From Candidatus Brocadiaceae bacterium (GTDB lineage: Bacteria > Planctomycetota > Brocadiia > SM23-32), in contig JAAYEJ010000043.1 in assembly GCA_012728835.1 (NCBI GenBank), positions 1 through 64,000 of the forward strand: a stretch of DNA of 64,000 bases. Direction: 5' to 3'. Positions 25,891 through 34,707 of this stretch are shown piece after piece. Positions within the stretch are counted from its first letter, which is position 1. Each line of letters starts with the position of its first letter. The notes below the pieces were generated by a model. That model had not been told where the DNA came from, did not search any database, and worked only from the letters and a program-made list of their open reading frames with translations. Made by a program: the position numbers and the translations under genes.

Positions 25891-27183
25891 ATGGCCGATG
25901 ACGGATTCACTGTGCCGGAACACATGAAATGGTGGACGCACGACCGCTTCGGACTGTTCATCCACTGGGGGCTCTACTCGCTCCCGGCACGGCATGAGTG
26001 GGTGAAGAGCATCGAGCGGATCCCCGACGAGGAATACCAGCGCTACTTCGACCGCTTCGACCCGGACCTCTACGACCCCCGGGCCTGGGCGCGCGCCGCG
26101 CGCGAGGCGGGCATGAAGTACGTCGTCATCACCACCAAGCACCACGAGGGCTTCTGCCTCTGGGACTCCGCACAGACGGACTACAAGGCCCCGAGCACGC
26201 CCGCCGGGCGCGACCTGCTGGCGCCGATGCTGGAGGCCTTCCGCGACGAAGGCCTGCGCGTCGGCTTCTACCACAGCCTCATCGACTGGCACCACCCCGA
26301 GTTCCCCATCGACCGCCACCACCCGCTGCGCGACGACCAGGAGGCCCGCCGCCGGACGGCCGGCCGCGACGTGCGCAAGTATGCCGACTACCTGCACAGC
26401 CAGGTGCGCGAACTACTCACGCAGTTCGGCCGCGTCGATCAGCTCTTCTACGACTTCTCCTACCCCGGCCCGGACGGCAAGGGACGGCGTGACTGGCGGG
26501 CGGAGGAACTGCTCAGACTCACGCGCGAGCTGCAGCCGGAGATCATCGTCAACGACCGCCTGGACCTGATGGACGTGCCCGGCGGCTGGGACTACCGCAC
26601 CCCCGAGCAGTGCATGGTGCGCGACTGGGTGCGCGTCGACGGCCGGCGCGTGCCGTGGGAGACCTGCCAGACGTTCTCCGGCTCCTGGGGCTACCACCGC
26701 GACGAGGCGACGTGGAAGAGCGTCCGCCAGATCGTCTGCATGCTGATCGACACCGTGAGCAAGGGCGGCAACCTGCTGCTGAACGTCGGCCCGACGGCGC
26801 GGGGCGAGTTCGACGCGCGGGCGCTCGACCGCCTGGCCGGCATCGGCCGGTGGCTGCGCCGGCACGGCCGCGCGATCTACGGCTGCACCCAGGCGCCGGC
26901 GGAGCACGCCGCGCCGGACGACTGCCGGCTGACGTGGAACCCGGAGACACGCCGCCTCTACGTCCACGTGCTCAACTGGCCGCCGGGCGAGGTCTTCCTG
27001 CCCGGGCTGTTCGGCAAGGTCGCCTATGCCCAATTGCTCAGCGACGCCTCGGAACTGAAGCTCGGCCGGCGCGCGGCCTGGCAGTCGTGGGGCGAAGGGC
27101 CGCAGGAGACGCTCCGGATCGAGCTGCCGGTGCGGCCGCCGGACGTGGCCGTGCCGGTGATCGAGCTGTTTCTCACAGAGTAG
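25891..27183 (+). CDS. GH29 alpha-L-fucosidase
   Basis: A 430-residue family 29 fucosidase. The N-terminus carries the family signature W-x-x-x-R-F-G-L-F-I-H-W-G (residues 14-27) and YVVITTKHHEGFCLWDS (77-93). The likely nucleophile is D188 in QLFYDFS. The strand NLLLNVGPTARGEF is also characteristic. No signal peptide is seen, so it probably works in the cytoplasm on imported fuco-oligosaccharides. It shares a transcript with the GH2-like gene. The substrate linkage cannot be read; some GH29 members are galactosidases. Confidence 0.9.
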   Translation: MADDGFTVPEHMKWWTHDRFGLFIHWGLYSLPARHEWVKSIERIPDEEYQRYFDRFDPDLYDPRAWARAAREAGMKYVVITTKHHEGFCLWDSAQTDYKAPSTPAGRDLLAPMLEAFRDEGLRVGFYHSLIDWHHPEFPIDRHHPLRDDQEARRRTAGRDVRKYADYLHSQVRELLTQFGRVDQLFYDFSYPGPDGKGRRDWRAEELLRLTRELQPEIIVNDRLDLMDVPGGWDYRTPEQCMVRDWVRVDGRRVPWETCQTFSGSWGYHRDEATWKSVRQIVCMLIDTVSKGGNLLLNVGPTARGEFDARALDRLAGIGRWLRRHGRAIYGCTQAPAEHAAPDDCRLTWNPETRRLYVHVLNWPPGEVFLPGLFGKVAYAQLLSDASELKLGRRAAWQSWGEGPQETLRIELPVRPPDVAVPVIELFLTE

Positions 27184-27200
27184 CGCGGGCCGAATGGGTA

Positions 27201-27228
27201 TTGCACCCGCGCCGCGATGGGCTATAAT
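27201..27228 (+). promoter_or_regulatory. Sigma70-type promoter of the CBS-domain gene
   Basis: TTGCAC (27201-27206), 16-base spacer, perfect TATAAT (27223-27228). It lies 188 bases upstream of the GTG start, implying a leader of about 180 bases. Confidence 0.65.
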
Positions 27229-27238
27229 CCCAATGTGC

Positions 27239-27260
27239 CCGGTCCCCGGGGGCCGACCGG
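27239..27260 (+). other. Hairpin at the 5' end of the CBS-gene leader
   Basis: CCGGTC (27239-27244) pairs with GACCGG (27255-27260); the interior CCCGGGGGCC allows further pairing. It would form at the very start of the predicted transcript. No known riboswitch pattern is recognised in the rest of the leader. Confidence 0.4.
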
Positions 27261-27415
27261 GTTGAAGCGGCGCCGACATACGGCCCTGAGGCCGTCACTG
27301 CGCCGAGACCCGTGGTCTGCTCGGGGCCGATTCGCACCTCTGATGGGGGGACAGTCTGCAGACGGGCTGGGGCCGATGGTCGTCGCGTCGACAGGCAAGA
27401 AGGAAGGGAGGAGCC

Positions 27416-27832
27416 GTGGAGAATCCAGGAAAGGCACTGAAAGACGTACGGTTTGCGAAGGCGCAGGACGCCATGACCAGAGACGTCGTGTACGTCGACG
27501 GCAGCGTCACGGTTGCGGAAGCCATCGCGCTCATGCGCGAGAAGCACGTGTCGAGTCTGATCGTCAAGAGCCGGAATCAGGACGACGCATTCGGCATCGT
27601 GACCCGCAAGGACGTGGTGAACAAGGTCGTAGACCCGGGCAGAGCGCCGGCCGACGTGAAGGTCTTCGAGATCATGACCAAGCCGCTGGTCACGGTCTCC
27701 CCGGGGCTCGCGCTGAAGTACTGCGCCCGGCTCATGAACGCCGCAGGCATACGCAGGGCTCCGGTGTTCGACGGCAAGGAGATCGTCGGCATGCTGAGCA
27801 ACACCGACATCTTCGACGCCATCCACGTCTGA
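27416..27832 (+). CDS. Tandem CBS-domain protein
   Basis: A 138-residue protein made only of two CBS motifs (residues about 18-68 and 80-136), each with the usual x-I-x-T-x-x-D end (FGIVTRKDV; VGMLSNTDI). Such stand-alone pairs bind adenine nucleotides and act as regulatory subunits or sensors. The start is GTG with a GGAGG six bases upstream. It has its own promoter and a long leader, and no partner enzyme is adjacent, so its target is unknown. Confidence 0.88.
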   Translation: MENPGKALKDVRFAKAQDAMTRDVVYVDGSVTVAEAIALMREKHVSSLIVKSRNQDDAFGIVTRKDVVNKVVDPGRAPADVKVFEIMTKPLVTVSPGLALKYCARLMNAAGIRRAPVFDGKEIVGMLSNTDIFDAIHV

Positions 27833-27889
27833 AGGACGCGGCGGCACCCTCTCAGCCCCAGCCCGGCTGCCGCCCGACCTCTCGGACCG

Positions 27890-28003
27890 TCAGGCCGTCC
27901 TGTCGCAGCGGACGGCGGCGAACAGCGTGCGGAAGCAGTCGGCCGCATCGCCCGGCCGATACAGCCCCACGTGCAGCCCGTGCACGGGCAGCGTCGCCGT
28001 CAT
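27890..28003 (-). CDS. Possible 37-residue small protein
   Basis: A short frame starting ATG at 28003 and ending TGA at 27890 (N-terminus MTATLPVHGLHVGLYRPGD, one Cys pair spaced apart near the end). It is not recognised. It is listed because a near-perfect Shine-Dalgarno (GGGAGGAGGTGA) stands five bases ahead of the ATG, and because it follows the secreted GH-like gene on the same strand by 57 bases. It could be a real small protein or the remnant start of a lost gene. Confidence 0.35.
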   Translation of the reverse strand: MTATLPVHGLHVGLYRPGDAADCFRTLFAAVRCDRTA

Positions 28004-28060
28004 GCTTCACCTCCTCCCGGGCCGCTCGCGGACGCGGAACAGGGCCGTCTGCGTCCGGCA

Positions 28061-30685
28061 TCACGGCGCGGCGACGTTCGCTGCGCTCAGCCGGGCCTCC
28101 ACCTCCGCGGCCGCCTCGTAGAGCCGGAGCGTCTCGTCCTGCCAACCGGACGAGGCGAACCAGTGGCTGCCGATGACGGGCGCCCAGTTCCACCAGGACT
28201 CGCCGGAGTAGCAGCAGCGTGCGCCCGAGCCGGTGCCGGCCCGCAGCGTGCTCACGGCGCGGTAGACGTTGCGCGTGCGCCCGTCCAGGAACTCCTGCAG
28301 ACGCACGGCCCGGTCCTCGCCCAGCACGGCCCGTGCGCGCGCGTCCAGCAGGGCCTCCTGGATCACGATGCGGGCCTCGCACTCCTGAAGCCCCTCGCGG
28401 ATGACCTCGAACCGCGCCGTCGACACGGCCCCTTCCCGGCCGGGGCCCAGGACGCCGGCGGAGATGTTGAGCATCCGCCAGGCCGTCTCGGGGAAGCGGC
28501 CATACAGCCGGCCCTGCGCCCGGCCGCGCCGATCGGTGCCGATCGTCAGGAAGTCGCCGCCCAGCCGCGCGAAACCCCGCCGCATGCCGGTGGCGTTCAT
28601 CTCGGCAAGGAAGCGATAGGTGGTCGTGCAGGAGCTGTCCCACGGACGGCGCCCGAAATGGCAGACCAGCCCCTCCGACCGCCACCCGTGCATGCGCCCC
28701 AGCGAGGGGTCCAGGCCGAACATCGTCTGCCCCCACGCATACGGCCCGATGGCGAGCCCGAGCGGGACGTGCTTGATCTGCATGGTCTTGAAGGCATCGT
28801 GGGCGCAGCAGACCCACCGCACGTGCGGGAAGACGGACTGGAAGTGCTCCACCACCTCGGGGGTCGGCAGGTGGTCGGTGGCGTAGCCCCACATCATGGC
28901 GTCGGCCAGGCCCCGGGCCTCCAGGCGCCGGTGGACCTCCCGGAGCACCGGCGCCCAGAGCGCCCGGCTCTCCGGCAGGCTGTAGCGCGGCAGCGCCTGC
29001 TTGGTCACGTTCCCCTGCGCGTCGACCACGCTCACCAGGGGCCCCTCCTGCATCTGCTCCTGGCGCGCCTGGACGACCTCCTCGCCGCCGGGATGGCGGC
29101 CGGACAGCCCGCCTTCCAGATAGGTGTCCCACACGTAGAGGCACACGACCGACGGCCGCCCCTGATGCTCCAGCACGAGGTCCAGGTACCTGTCCAGGAT
29201 GCTGTAGTCGTGCGTCCAGGTGCCGTCGGCCTGCCGCACCCACCGCACCATGGATTCGTCGTTGCCCAGGTTGGTGTTGCAGATGAGGGGCAGGTAGGTC
29301 GCCCGGGCGCCGACCTGGCCGAGCAGGGCAAGCGACCGCGCGATCAGGGCGAAATGCTCCTCGGACCAGAGCGGCACGTCGTAGTGCAACGCGAGCGACT
29401 CCGGAGACTGGATCACGTCGACGAACATGCGGTAGTCGGCCGGATCGGGCACACGCCACGGGCACACGTCGACGTGGACGGGCACCGTGAAGGGCTCAGC
29501 CGACGGGAGCATGACCTGCAGCGTGCCCGTGTAGCGGCCGGCGGCGACCTGTGCGGGCACCGTCACGGTGACCCAGACCGGCACGACGGCCCCGCCGATC
29601 GCCACCCGCTCGCCCCAGGTGGGGAGTATGTTCGGCCGGCGCACTTCCGCCTCCACCGGCGGCAGGTCGTCCAGCGCGTCGAAGCGCAGGGCGGCGCCGG
29701 GTCCCGGATAGACGTCGTGCGGCCCCGCGACGGTCGGCAACGCGTAGCGCACCTGCACGGCCGAGGCCGGGATCTCCCCGCCTTCGTTCCTCACGAGGCC
29801 CGTGGCGGCCGCCCGGAGGCCGCTGATAGGGTCCTTCGAGCCGACGACCACCTTGCCCGACCCCACTCCGCCGCGCGGCGCCACGATGCGGATCGGCCCC
29901 AGCGGCTCGTTCGGATCGCCGTAGTCGCACTCGTAGTCGTCCTGCATCGGCGCGCTGTTCCAGATCTGCAGGCCCGCCGGCCGGGTGGCGTTCGGCACGG
30001 CGGCTGCGCCCGGGGGCGCGGTCAGGCGCACTCCCGTCACACCGCACGTGCCCGCCGTGATCTCCACGAACTTCTCGGCCGGCCTCACCTGGGCCGTCGG
30101 CTGGGGGCTGCGGTGGGCCTCGATGGCCAGCACGTTCACCCCGGCGCGCAGAAGGGCGGCCGGTATCGCCAGCTCAAGCTCGCGGGCCTGATCCGGCTCG
30201 TCCGCCGGGTAATCCTCCGCCGGATGGTCGGGAGCCGCATGCTCGGCCAGATGGCCGCGCGCGATCTCGGTGCCGTTCACGTAGACGGCGATGCCGCCGC
30301 GGTAGGCGACGTGGAGTGTCAGCCCCTCGGCCTGCGCGGGATCGGCCACGGCGAACCGCGTCCGCATGGCCAGGTGCCCCACGAACGGCGAATCGGGGTC
30401 CATCATCATCTTGCGATGCCAGTCGGAATCGTCGAACTCGGGCCGCTGCCAGCCCTCAGGCGGCAGGGGCGTCGGGAACTCCAGCCACGTGCCCTCCTGC
30501 GTGCCCCGGTCCACCGTTTGGAGCCCCGCCTCGGTCCGCACGACGGCCGGCATAAGCGCGTAGTGGAAGCGCCACATGCTGCTCGTGCCCAGGATCGTCG
30601 TCGGCTCCGCCTGCGGCTGGGCCGCTCCCATCGCACACGCCGCCAGCACCGCCAGTGCCGCACACCGAACGCAACGGTAACTCAT
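28061..30685 (-). CDS. Secreted glycoside-hydrolase-like protein (GH123/DUF4091-type architecture)
   Basis: An 874-residue exported protein. Signal peptide at 1-25 (ALAVLAACAMGAAQ). Residues 60-200 look like a galactose-binding jelly roll of the type seen in sugar hydrolases (PEFDDSDWHRK, VAYRGGIAVYVNGTEI). A beta-sandwich (AAGRYTGTLQV) and a TIM-barrel-like region follow (ADYRMFVDVIQSPESLAL, LVLEHQGRPSVVCLYVWDTY). This is the layout of GH123/DUF4091 proteins, but I cannot point to the catalytic pair with certainty. It is 12 bases downstream of zwf with GAGAGGAG before the ATG, so both are on one transcript. Confidence 0.65.
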   Translation of the reverse strand: MSYRCVRCAALAVLAACAMGAAQPQAEPTTILGTSSMWRFHYALMPAVVRTEAGLQTVDRGTQEGTWLEFPTPLPPEGWQRPEFDDSDWHRKMMMDPDSPFVGHLAMRTRFAVADPAQAEGLTLHVAYRGGIAVYVNGTEIARGHLAEHAAPDHPAEDYPADEPDQARELELAIPAALLRAGVNVLAIEAHRSPQPTAQVRPAEKFVEITAGTCGVTGVRLTAPPGAAAVPNATRPAGLQIWNSAPMQDDYECDYGDPNEPLGPIRIVAPRGGVGSGKVVVGSKDPISGLRAAATGLVRNEGGEIPASAVQVRYALPTVAGPHDVYPGPGAALRFDALDDLPPVEAEVRRPNILPTWGERVAIGGAVVPVWVTVTVPAQVAAGRYTGTLQVMLPSAEPFTVPVHVDVCPWRVPDPADYRMFVDVIQSPESLALHYDVPLWSEEHFALIARSLALLGQVGARATYLPLICNTNLGNDESMVRWVRQADGTWTHDYSILDRYLDLVLEHQGRPSVVCLYVWDTYLEGGLSGRHPGGEEVVQARQEQMQEGPLVSVVDAQGNVTKQALPRYSLPESRALWAPVLREVHRRLEARGLADAMMWGYATDHLPTPEVVEHFQSVFPHVRWVCCAHDAFKTMQIKHVPLGLAIGPYAWGQTMFGLDPSLGRMHGWRSEGLVCHFGRRPWDSSCTTTYRFLAEMNATGMRRGFARLGGDFLTIGTDRRGRAQGRLYGRFPETAWRMLNISAGVLGPGREGAVSTARFEVIREGLQECEARIVIQEALLDARARAVLGEDRAVRLQEFLDGRTRNVYRAVSTLRAGTGSGARCCYSGESWWNWAPVIGSHWFASSGWQDETLRLYEAAAEVEARLSAANVAAP

Positions 30686-30697
30686 GCCGCTCCTCTC

Positions 30698-32236
30698 TCA
30701 AACGCCGCGAGCCCCGGGGGCTCTGGAGTAGTCCGTATCCTCGCGAAAGAACACCCCCGGCGTAACCGGCCCCCACGTGCCGGGGGCGTAGTTGGGGAAC
30801 GCCGGGGCCTCCGCCTCCCAGGCGTCCAGGATGCCGCCGGCGAACTGCCATGCCAGCTCCACCTCGTCGCGCCGGGCGAACAGGGCCGAATTGCCCGCCA
30901 TCACGTCCAGAAGCAGGCGCTCGTAAGCCTCCGGAGAGCCGGCGGGAGACGCGCTTCCGTACGGAAAATCCATTTTGACGTTCCGCAGGGCGGGTGTGAG
31001 CCCGGGCACTTTCGTGGCAAAACGCAGGGAGACGCCCTCGTCGGGCTGCACGCGCAAGGTGAGGCGATTCGGCTGCAGCTCGACGCCCTCGACGGCCCGG
31101 AAGAGGATGGGAGGGACTTCCTTGAACTCGACGGCCACCTCGGCCAGGCTCTCGGCCAGACGCTTGCCCGCGCAGAGGTAGATCGGCACGCCCGCCCAGC
31201 GCCAGTTGTCCACGTGAGTGCGGATGCCCACGAACGTCTCGGTCGTTGAATCCTCGGCAACCCCCTCCTCCTCGCGATAGGCGGGAACGGGGCGGCCGTC
31301 CACGGTCCCGCCGCCGTACTGGCCGCGGACCGCCGACCTTCTGACCTCGGGGCCTTCCAGGCGCCGCAGGCAGCGCAGGACCTTCGCCTTCTCGTCCCGC
31401 ACAGCCTCGGCCGTCAGCGCGGCCGGCGGCTCCATGGTCACCAGCGTCAGGAGCTGCAGCACGTGGTTCTGGAGGATGTCGCGCAGGAGGCCGACCGAAT
31501 CGAACGATCCCCCCCGCCCCTCCATGCCCAGGGCCTCGGCGACCGTCACCCGGATGGCGCGCACGGTCTGCGCGTTCCACACGTGCTCGAAGACGCTGTT
31601 GGCGAAGCGCAGGACGCTGATGCTCTGGACGGTCTCCTTGCCCAGGTAGTGGTCCATCCGGAAGGTCTGGGACTCGTCCAGGAGACGGTCGATGTGGGCG
31701 TTGAGCGCCCGGGCCGACTCCAGGTCGCGCCCGAACGGCTTCTCGAAGACAACGCGCAGGTAGCAGGCGTCGTCCTGCTCGCACGGACGGCGGCGCTCCA
31801 GGTTGCCGGAGGCCGAGAGCGCCTCCAGCGCCGGCACGACGACGTGCGGGGGCACCGAGAGGTAGAAGATGCGGTTCCCGCGCGTGCCGCACCGCTCGTC
31901 GACGCCCGCCAGCGTCGCGCGCAGCCGCGCGTGGTCGGCGGCGTCGCCGTAGTCGCCCTGCACGTAGAACGTCCGTGCGCCCAGCGCCTCCCAGACGCCG
32001 GCGTCCACGGGCCGGGTGCGGGAGAATCGCTCGACCCCCTCCCGCAGCCGGCTGCGGAACTGCTGGTCGGTCATCGCCGAGCGGCCGTACCCGACAACCG
32101 CCGAGCGCTCCGGAAGCAGCCCCTCGCGCGCGAGGTTGTAGAGGGCGGGCACGAGCTTGCGGCGCGTCAGGTCGCCGCTGCCCCCGAGGATCACGAAGAC
32201 GCCCGGCTCGGGCTTCGCGGGCGATGTCTCGAACAT
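30698..32236 (-). CDS. zwf: Glucose-6-phosphate 1-dehydrogenase
   Basis: A 512-residue enzyme of normal length that oxidises glucose 6-phosphate to 6-phosphogluconolactone with NAD(P)+. The cofactor motif GGSGDLTRRKL is at residues 18-28, the substrate motif RMDHYLGKE is near residue 192, and the EKPFGRD motif near 164. It is the first gene after its own promoter and is followed by the secreted GH-like gene. No pgl or gnd is adjacent. It would feed the pentose phosphate pathway or an Entner-Doudoroff route whose KDPG aldolase lies at 6216-6971. Confidence 0.96.
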   Translation of the reverse strand: MFETSPAKPEPGVFVILGGSGDLTRRKLVPALYNLAREGLLPERSAVVGYGRSAMTDQQFRSRLREGVERFSRTRPVDAGVWEALGARTFYVQGDYGDAADHARLRATLAGVDERCGTRGNRIFYLSVPPHVVVPALEALSASGNLERRRPCEQDDACYLRVVFEKPFGRDLESARALNAHIDRLLDESQTFRMDHYLGKETVQSISVLRFANSVFEHVWNAQTVRAIRVTVAEALGMEGRGGSFDSVGLLRDILQNHVLQLLTLVTMEPPAALTAEAVRDEKAKVLRCLRRLEGPEVRRSAVRGQYGGGTVDGRPVPAYREEEGVAEDSTTETFVGIRTHVDNWRWAGVPIYLCAGKRLAESLAEVAVEFKEVPPILFRAVEGVELQPNRLTLRVQPDEGVSLRFATKVPGLTPALRNVKMDFPYGSASPAGSPEAYERLLLDVMAGNSALFARRDEVELAWQFAGGILDAWEAEAPAFPNYAPGTWGPVTPGVFFREDTDYSRAPGARGV

Positions 32237-32266
32237 GGCTGACCCTTCTCAATCGCGCTGCCGGCC

Positions 32267-32295
32267 ATCATAGCGGCGCCCCCGGCGGTTGTCCA
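32267..32295 (-). promoter_or_regulatory. Promoter of the zwf unit
   Basis: On the minus strand: TGGACA (32295-32290), 17-base spacer, TATGAT (32272-32267), about 30 bases before the zwf ATG. Confidence 0.5.
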
Positions 32296-32308
32296 CGCGC
32301 CGGCCGCC

Positions 32309-33124
32309 TCAGTAGCCCATCGCCTGCCGCACGTAGTCGCGGCTCATCCGCAGCGACTCCCGCAGCGGGCGCGTCGGCTCGAAATCCGCCTCGTGGGCCA
32401 GTTCGACGACGACGTCGCCCTCGAAGCCGGCCGCGCGCAGCGCCTCGGCGATGCGCGTGTGATCGGTGGCGCCCTCCCCCATCGCCTCGGGCCAGCGGCC
32501 GTCGGCCTGCTGGTCGCGCACGTGCACGAACACGATGCGGCCCGCATGCCGCCGGATGAACTCGACGGGGTCGACACCCGCGCGCAGCAGCCAGTTGAGG
32601 TCGGGGCCCAGCTTCACCTCGGGCACGCGCGCGATGGTTCCGCCCAGGTCGTGCTCGCCGTTCTCGACCTCGTAGGTGTGGTTGTGCAGGTTCAGCACCA
32701 CCCCGTGCGCCTCGCAGAGCGGGATGAGTTGCCTGAGCAGCTCGGCCTGCGCGTCGAGTTGTTCCTCGCTCTTCGGCTCCCGCGTGCGGCCGACCGACGT
32801 GCCCAGGGTGCGCCCGCCGACGGCCTGCAAGCGCGGCAGCAGCGCCCGGGCTGCGGCCAGTATCTCCTCGTGCTGCGCGCGGTCCCACAGGGCGCCGCCC
32901 CAGGACGTCCCGATGACGGCGAGCGAATGCCGCTCGGACAACGCGCGCACGCGTTCCGCGGCGGCATCGTCCGCCAGGGCATCCGGCATCAGCTCGATGC
33001 CCTCGAAACCGGCCGCACTCATGTCCGCGAAGATCTCGTCCAGTATGGGCGATATGGTCCGCGGCTGCCTCCGGGCGGCATAGACCCACGGGTGCGCGCC
33101 AACAGTCACCGTTCGCGACGTCAT
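32309..33124 (-). CDS. Sugar phosphate isomerase/epimerase family TIM-barrel protein
   Basis: A 271-residue AP-endonuclease-2-fold protein (xylose-isomerase-like TIM barrel). Characteristic strands are AAGFEGIELMPD (residues 36-47), VVLNLHNHTYEVENG with metal-binding His/Glu, and GDVVVELAHEADF. These are common as inosose dehydratases, hydroxypyruvate isomerases or ketose epimerases. The ATG 33124 follows GGAGGGAGAATCG. It lies 23 bases after the URO-D family gene, so the two are probably co-transcribed. Confidence 0.85.
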   Translation of the reverse strand: MTSRTVTVGAHPWVYAARRQPRTISPILDEIFADMSAAGFEGIELMPDALADDAAAERVRALSERHSLAVIGTSWGGALWDRAQHEEILAAARALLPRLQAVGGRTLGTSVGRTREPKSEEQLDAQAELLRQLIPLCEAHGVVLNLHNHTYEVENGEHDLGGTIARVPEVKLGPDLNWLLRAGVDPVEFIRRHAGRIVFVHVRDQQADGRWPEAMGEGATDHTRIAEALRAAGFEGDVVVELAHEADFEPTRPLRESLRMSRDYVRQAMGY

Positions 33125-33147
33125 CGATTCTCCCTCCGTCCGTGCCC

Positions 33148-34566
33148 TCAGAACGAAAGCAACAGGTGCCAGATGTACGAATACGCCAGTGCGTCCACGT
33201 CCTCCCAGACGCGCCGGACCAGATCGGGGTTCGAGACCTCGGGCGGCAGTTCGGACCGCTTCTCCTCCCACGGGATGCAGACGCCGGGCGGCGTCCGGGT
33301 CGGGCGGGCGCCCGGCAACGGCCCGGGACCGTCGCTCGGCCCCGGCGCCGGCGGCAGGGGGCCGGGAGTCCCGTAGATGCCGTGCTGCCGGGTGAACTCC
33401 GTCATGGCGCGCACGTTCTCCACGCGCGCGGCATTCTGAATGATGGCGCTGGCGTCCATGATGTAGCCGCCGTCGGCCGCCACGCCCTCGATGACCTCAC
33501 GGCAGCGCTCTCGGACCTGCTCCGGGGTGCCCACGGCGAGCAGGTAGTTCGGGATGCCGCCGCTGAGGCAGAACTTGCGGCCCAGCACGCGATGGACCTC
33601 GAAGATGTCGCCCCGGTCGACGTGGTAGATGATGCTGCGGTCGGGCAGTTCGGCGAACGAGTCCAGGTGCGCGTTCCAGTCGCCCTCGGCGTAGAACAGC
33701 ACCTGCCGGCCCTGCGCCCAGATGGCCTCGACGATGGGCTTCAGGGTTGCCCAGTAGATCGTGCGGAACGTCTCCGGCGAGAAGAACGGCACGCCGCCGC
33801 GGTGCATCCAGATGGCGATGGGCACTGTGCGGTCCGGATCGGCGCCCGAAAGCGCCATGTGCAGCAGGTGCGGCATGAGCGCCCGGCAGGCCTCCAGCAC
33901 CGTCTCGGGCCGCTCCAGAACGTCCATGCACAGGCCCACGTAGCCGCGCAGCTTGTCGGCCAGGATGTCGAACGGCGCCTTCAGAAGCCCCGAGATCGCC
34001 GAGACGGTGCCGCTCTCCCGCCGCAGCCGCTCGGCCTGGCCGGGGAAGGCGCCGAAGTAGGACAGCATGGCCATGCCGCCTTTGAGAAACGACAGGTGGC
34101 TGCGCGCTGTGGCCGGCCGGCCCGGTGCGACCACGTCGCCGGCAACGCGCGGCAGCCAGACGTTGAGCAGGAAGCCGGTCGGGTCCTCGATCAGGTGATC
34201 GTAATCCTCCGGCCGCATGAAGGCGTCGTCCTCGGACGGCTCCCGGTACTGAAAGCCGGTGTCGGGCGGGATATCCACGCCGGGCACGCCGTAGTACTTG
34301 AGCCCGATCGCCTGGGTCAGCCCCGTCCATACGTAGACCATGTTGCCGACGACGGCGTCCCAGTCGAAGTCGGCCGCGCACCGGCGCACGGCGGCAAACG
34401 CTTTCTCGTAGTCGTGCGTCACCTCCTGGCAGGTGTAGCCCGCGTAGGCCGCCGTGAACTCGGCCGCAAAGGGGCGGATCGGCACGCAGTCCGGCCGCCC
34501 GTTCCGCATGGCGGTGACGTAGCGCTGCAGCCGCTGCGCGTAGACCTGCTCGGTGTCCGAAGCCAT
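33148..34566 (-). CDS. Uroporphyrinogen decarboxylase (URO-D) fold protein, probably not heme biosynthesis
   Basis: A 472-residue protein of the URO-D/MtaA/CmuA superfamily. It is longer than HemE (about 350) and lacks the HemE N-terminal R-x-P-x-W-x-M-R-Q-A-G motif. The C-terminal barrel strands VLFYAEGDWNAHLD and FCLSGGIPNYLL are typical for the corrinoid methyltransferase or uncharacterised URO-D groups that are abundant in sugar-degrading anaerobes and planctomycetes. It is first in a unit with a TIM-barrel isomerase. The substrate is unknown. Confidence 0.8.
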   Translation of the reverse strand: MASDTEQVYAQRLQRYVTAMRNGRPDCVPIRPFAAEFTAAYAGYTCQEVTHDYEKAFAAVRRCAADFDWDAVVGNMVYVWTGLTQAIGLKYYGVPGVDIPPDTGFQYREPSEDDAFMRPEDYDHLIEDPTGFLLNVWLPRVAGDVVAPGRPATARSHLSFLKGGMAMLSYFGAFPGQAERLRRESGTVSAISGLLKAPFDILADKLRGYVGLCMDVLERPETVLEACRALMPHLLHMALSGADPDRTVPIAIWMHRGGVPFFSPETFRTIYWATLKPIVEAIWAQGRQVLFYAEGDWNAHLDSFAELPDRSIIYHVDRGDIFEVHRVLGRKFCLSGGIPNYLLAVGTPEQVRERCREVIEGVAADGGYIMDASAIIQNAARVENVRAMTEFTRQHGIYGTPGPLPPAPGPSDGPGPLPGARPTRTPPGVCIPWEEKRSELPPEVSNPDLVRRVWEDVDALAYSYIWHLLLSF

Positions 34567-34593
34567 CGTTCGCTCCTCCGTTCAGACGCCGGC

Positions 34594-34622
34594 ACCATAC
34601 CGCCGGGCACGGGGACGCGCAA
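34594..34622 (-). promoter_or_regulatory. Promoter of the URO-D/isomerase unit
   Basis: On the minus strand: TTGCGC (34622-34617), 17-base spacer, TATGGT (34599-34594), about 30 bases before the start at 34566. It is back to back with the plus-strand promoter at 34649. Confidence 0.45.
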
Positions 34623-34648
34623 GCTCCGGCGCCGGATCCTGCCCGCGT

Positions 34649-34677
34649 TTGACTCCGCGCCGGGTCGAGGCTACGAT
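34649..34677 (+). promoter_or_regulatory. Promoter of the PNPOx-like gene
   Basis: TTGACT (34649-34654), 17-base spacer, TACGAT (34672-34677), 31 bases before the ATG at 34708. The two divergent promoters are separated by only about 27 bases. Confidence 0.5.
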
Positions 34678-34707
34678 CGTGATCCTACTCTCAGGTCGGG
34701 AATCCCC

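Noticed and set aside
27840-27874. Seven-bp inverted repeat after the CBS gene as a terminator
   Set aside because: The loop is 21 bases and there is no T-run; such short GC arms are frequent by chance here.
33148-34566. Annotation as HemE (heme biosynthesis)
   Set aside because: Too long, lacks the HemE N-terminal active-site motif and has no other heme genes nearby.
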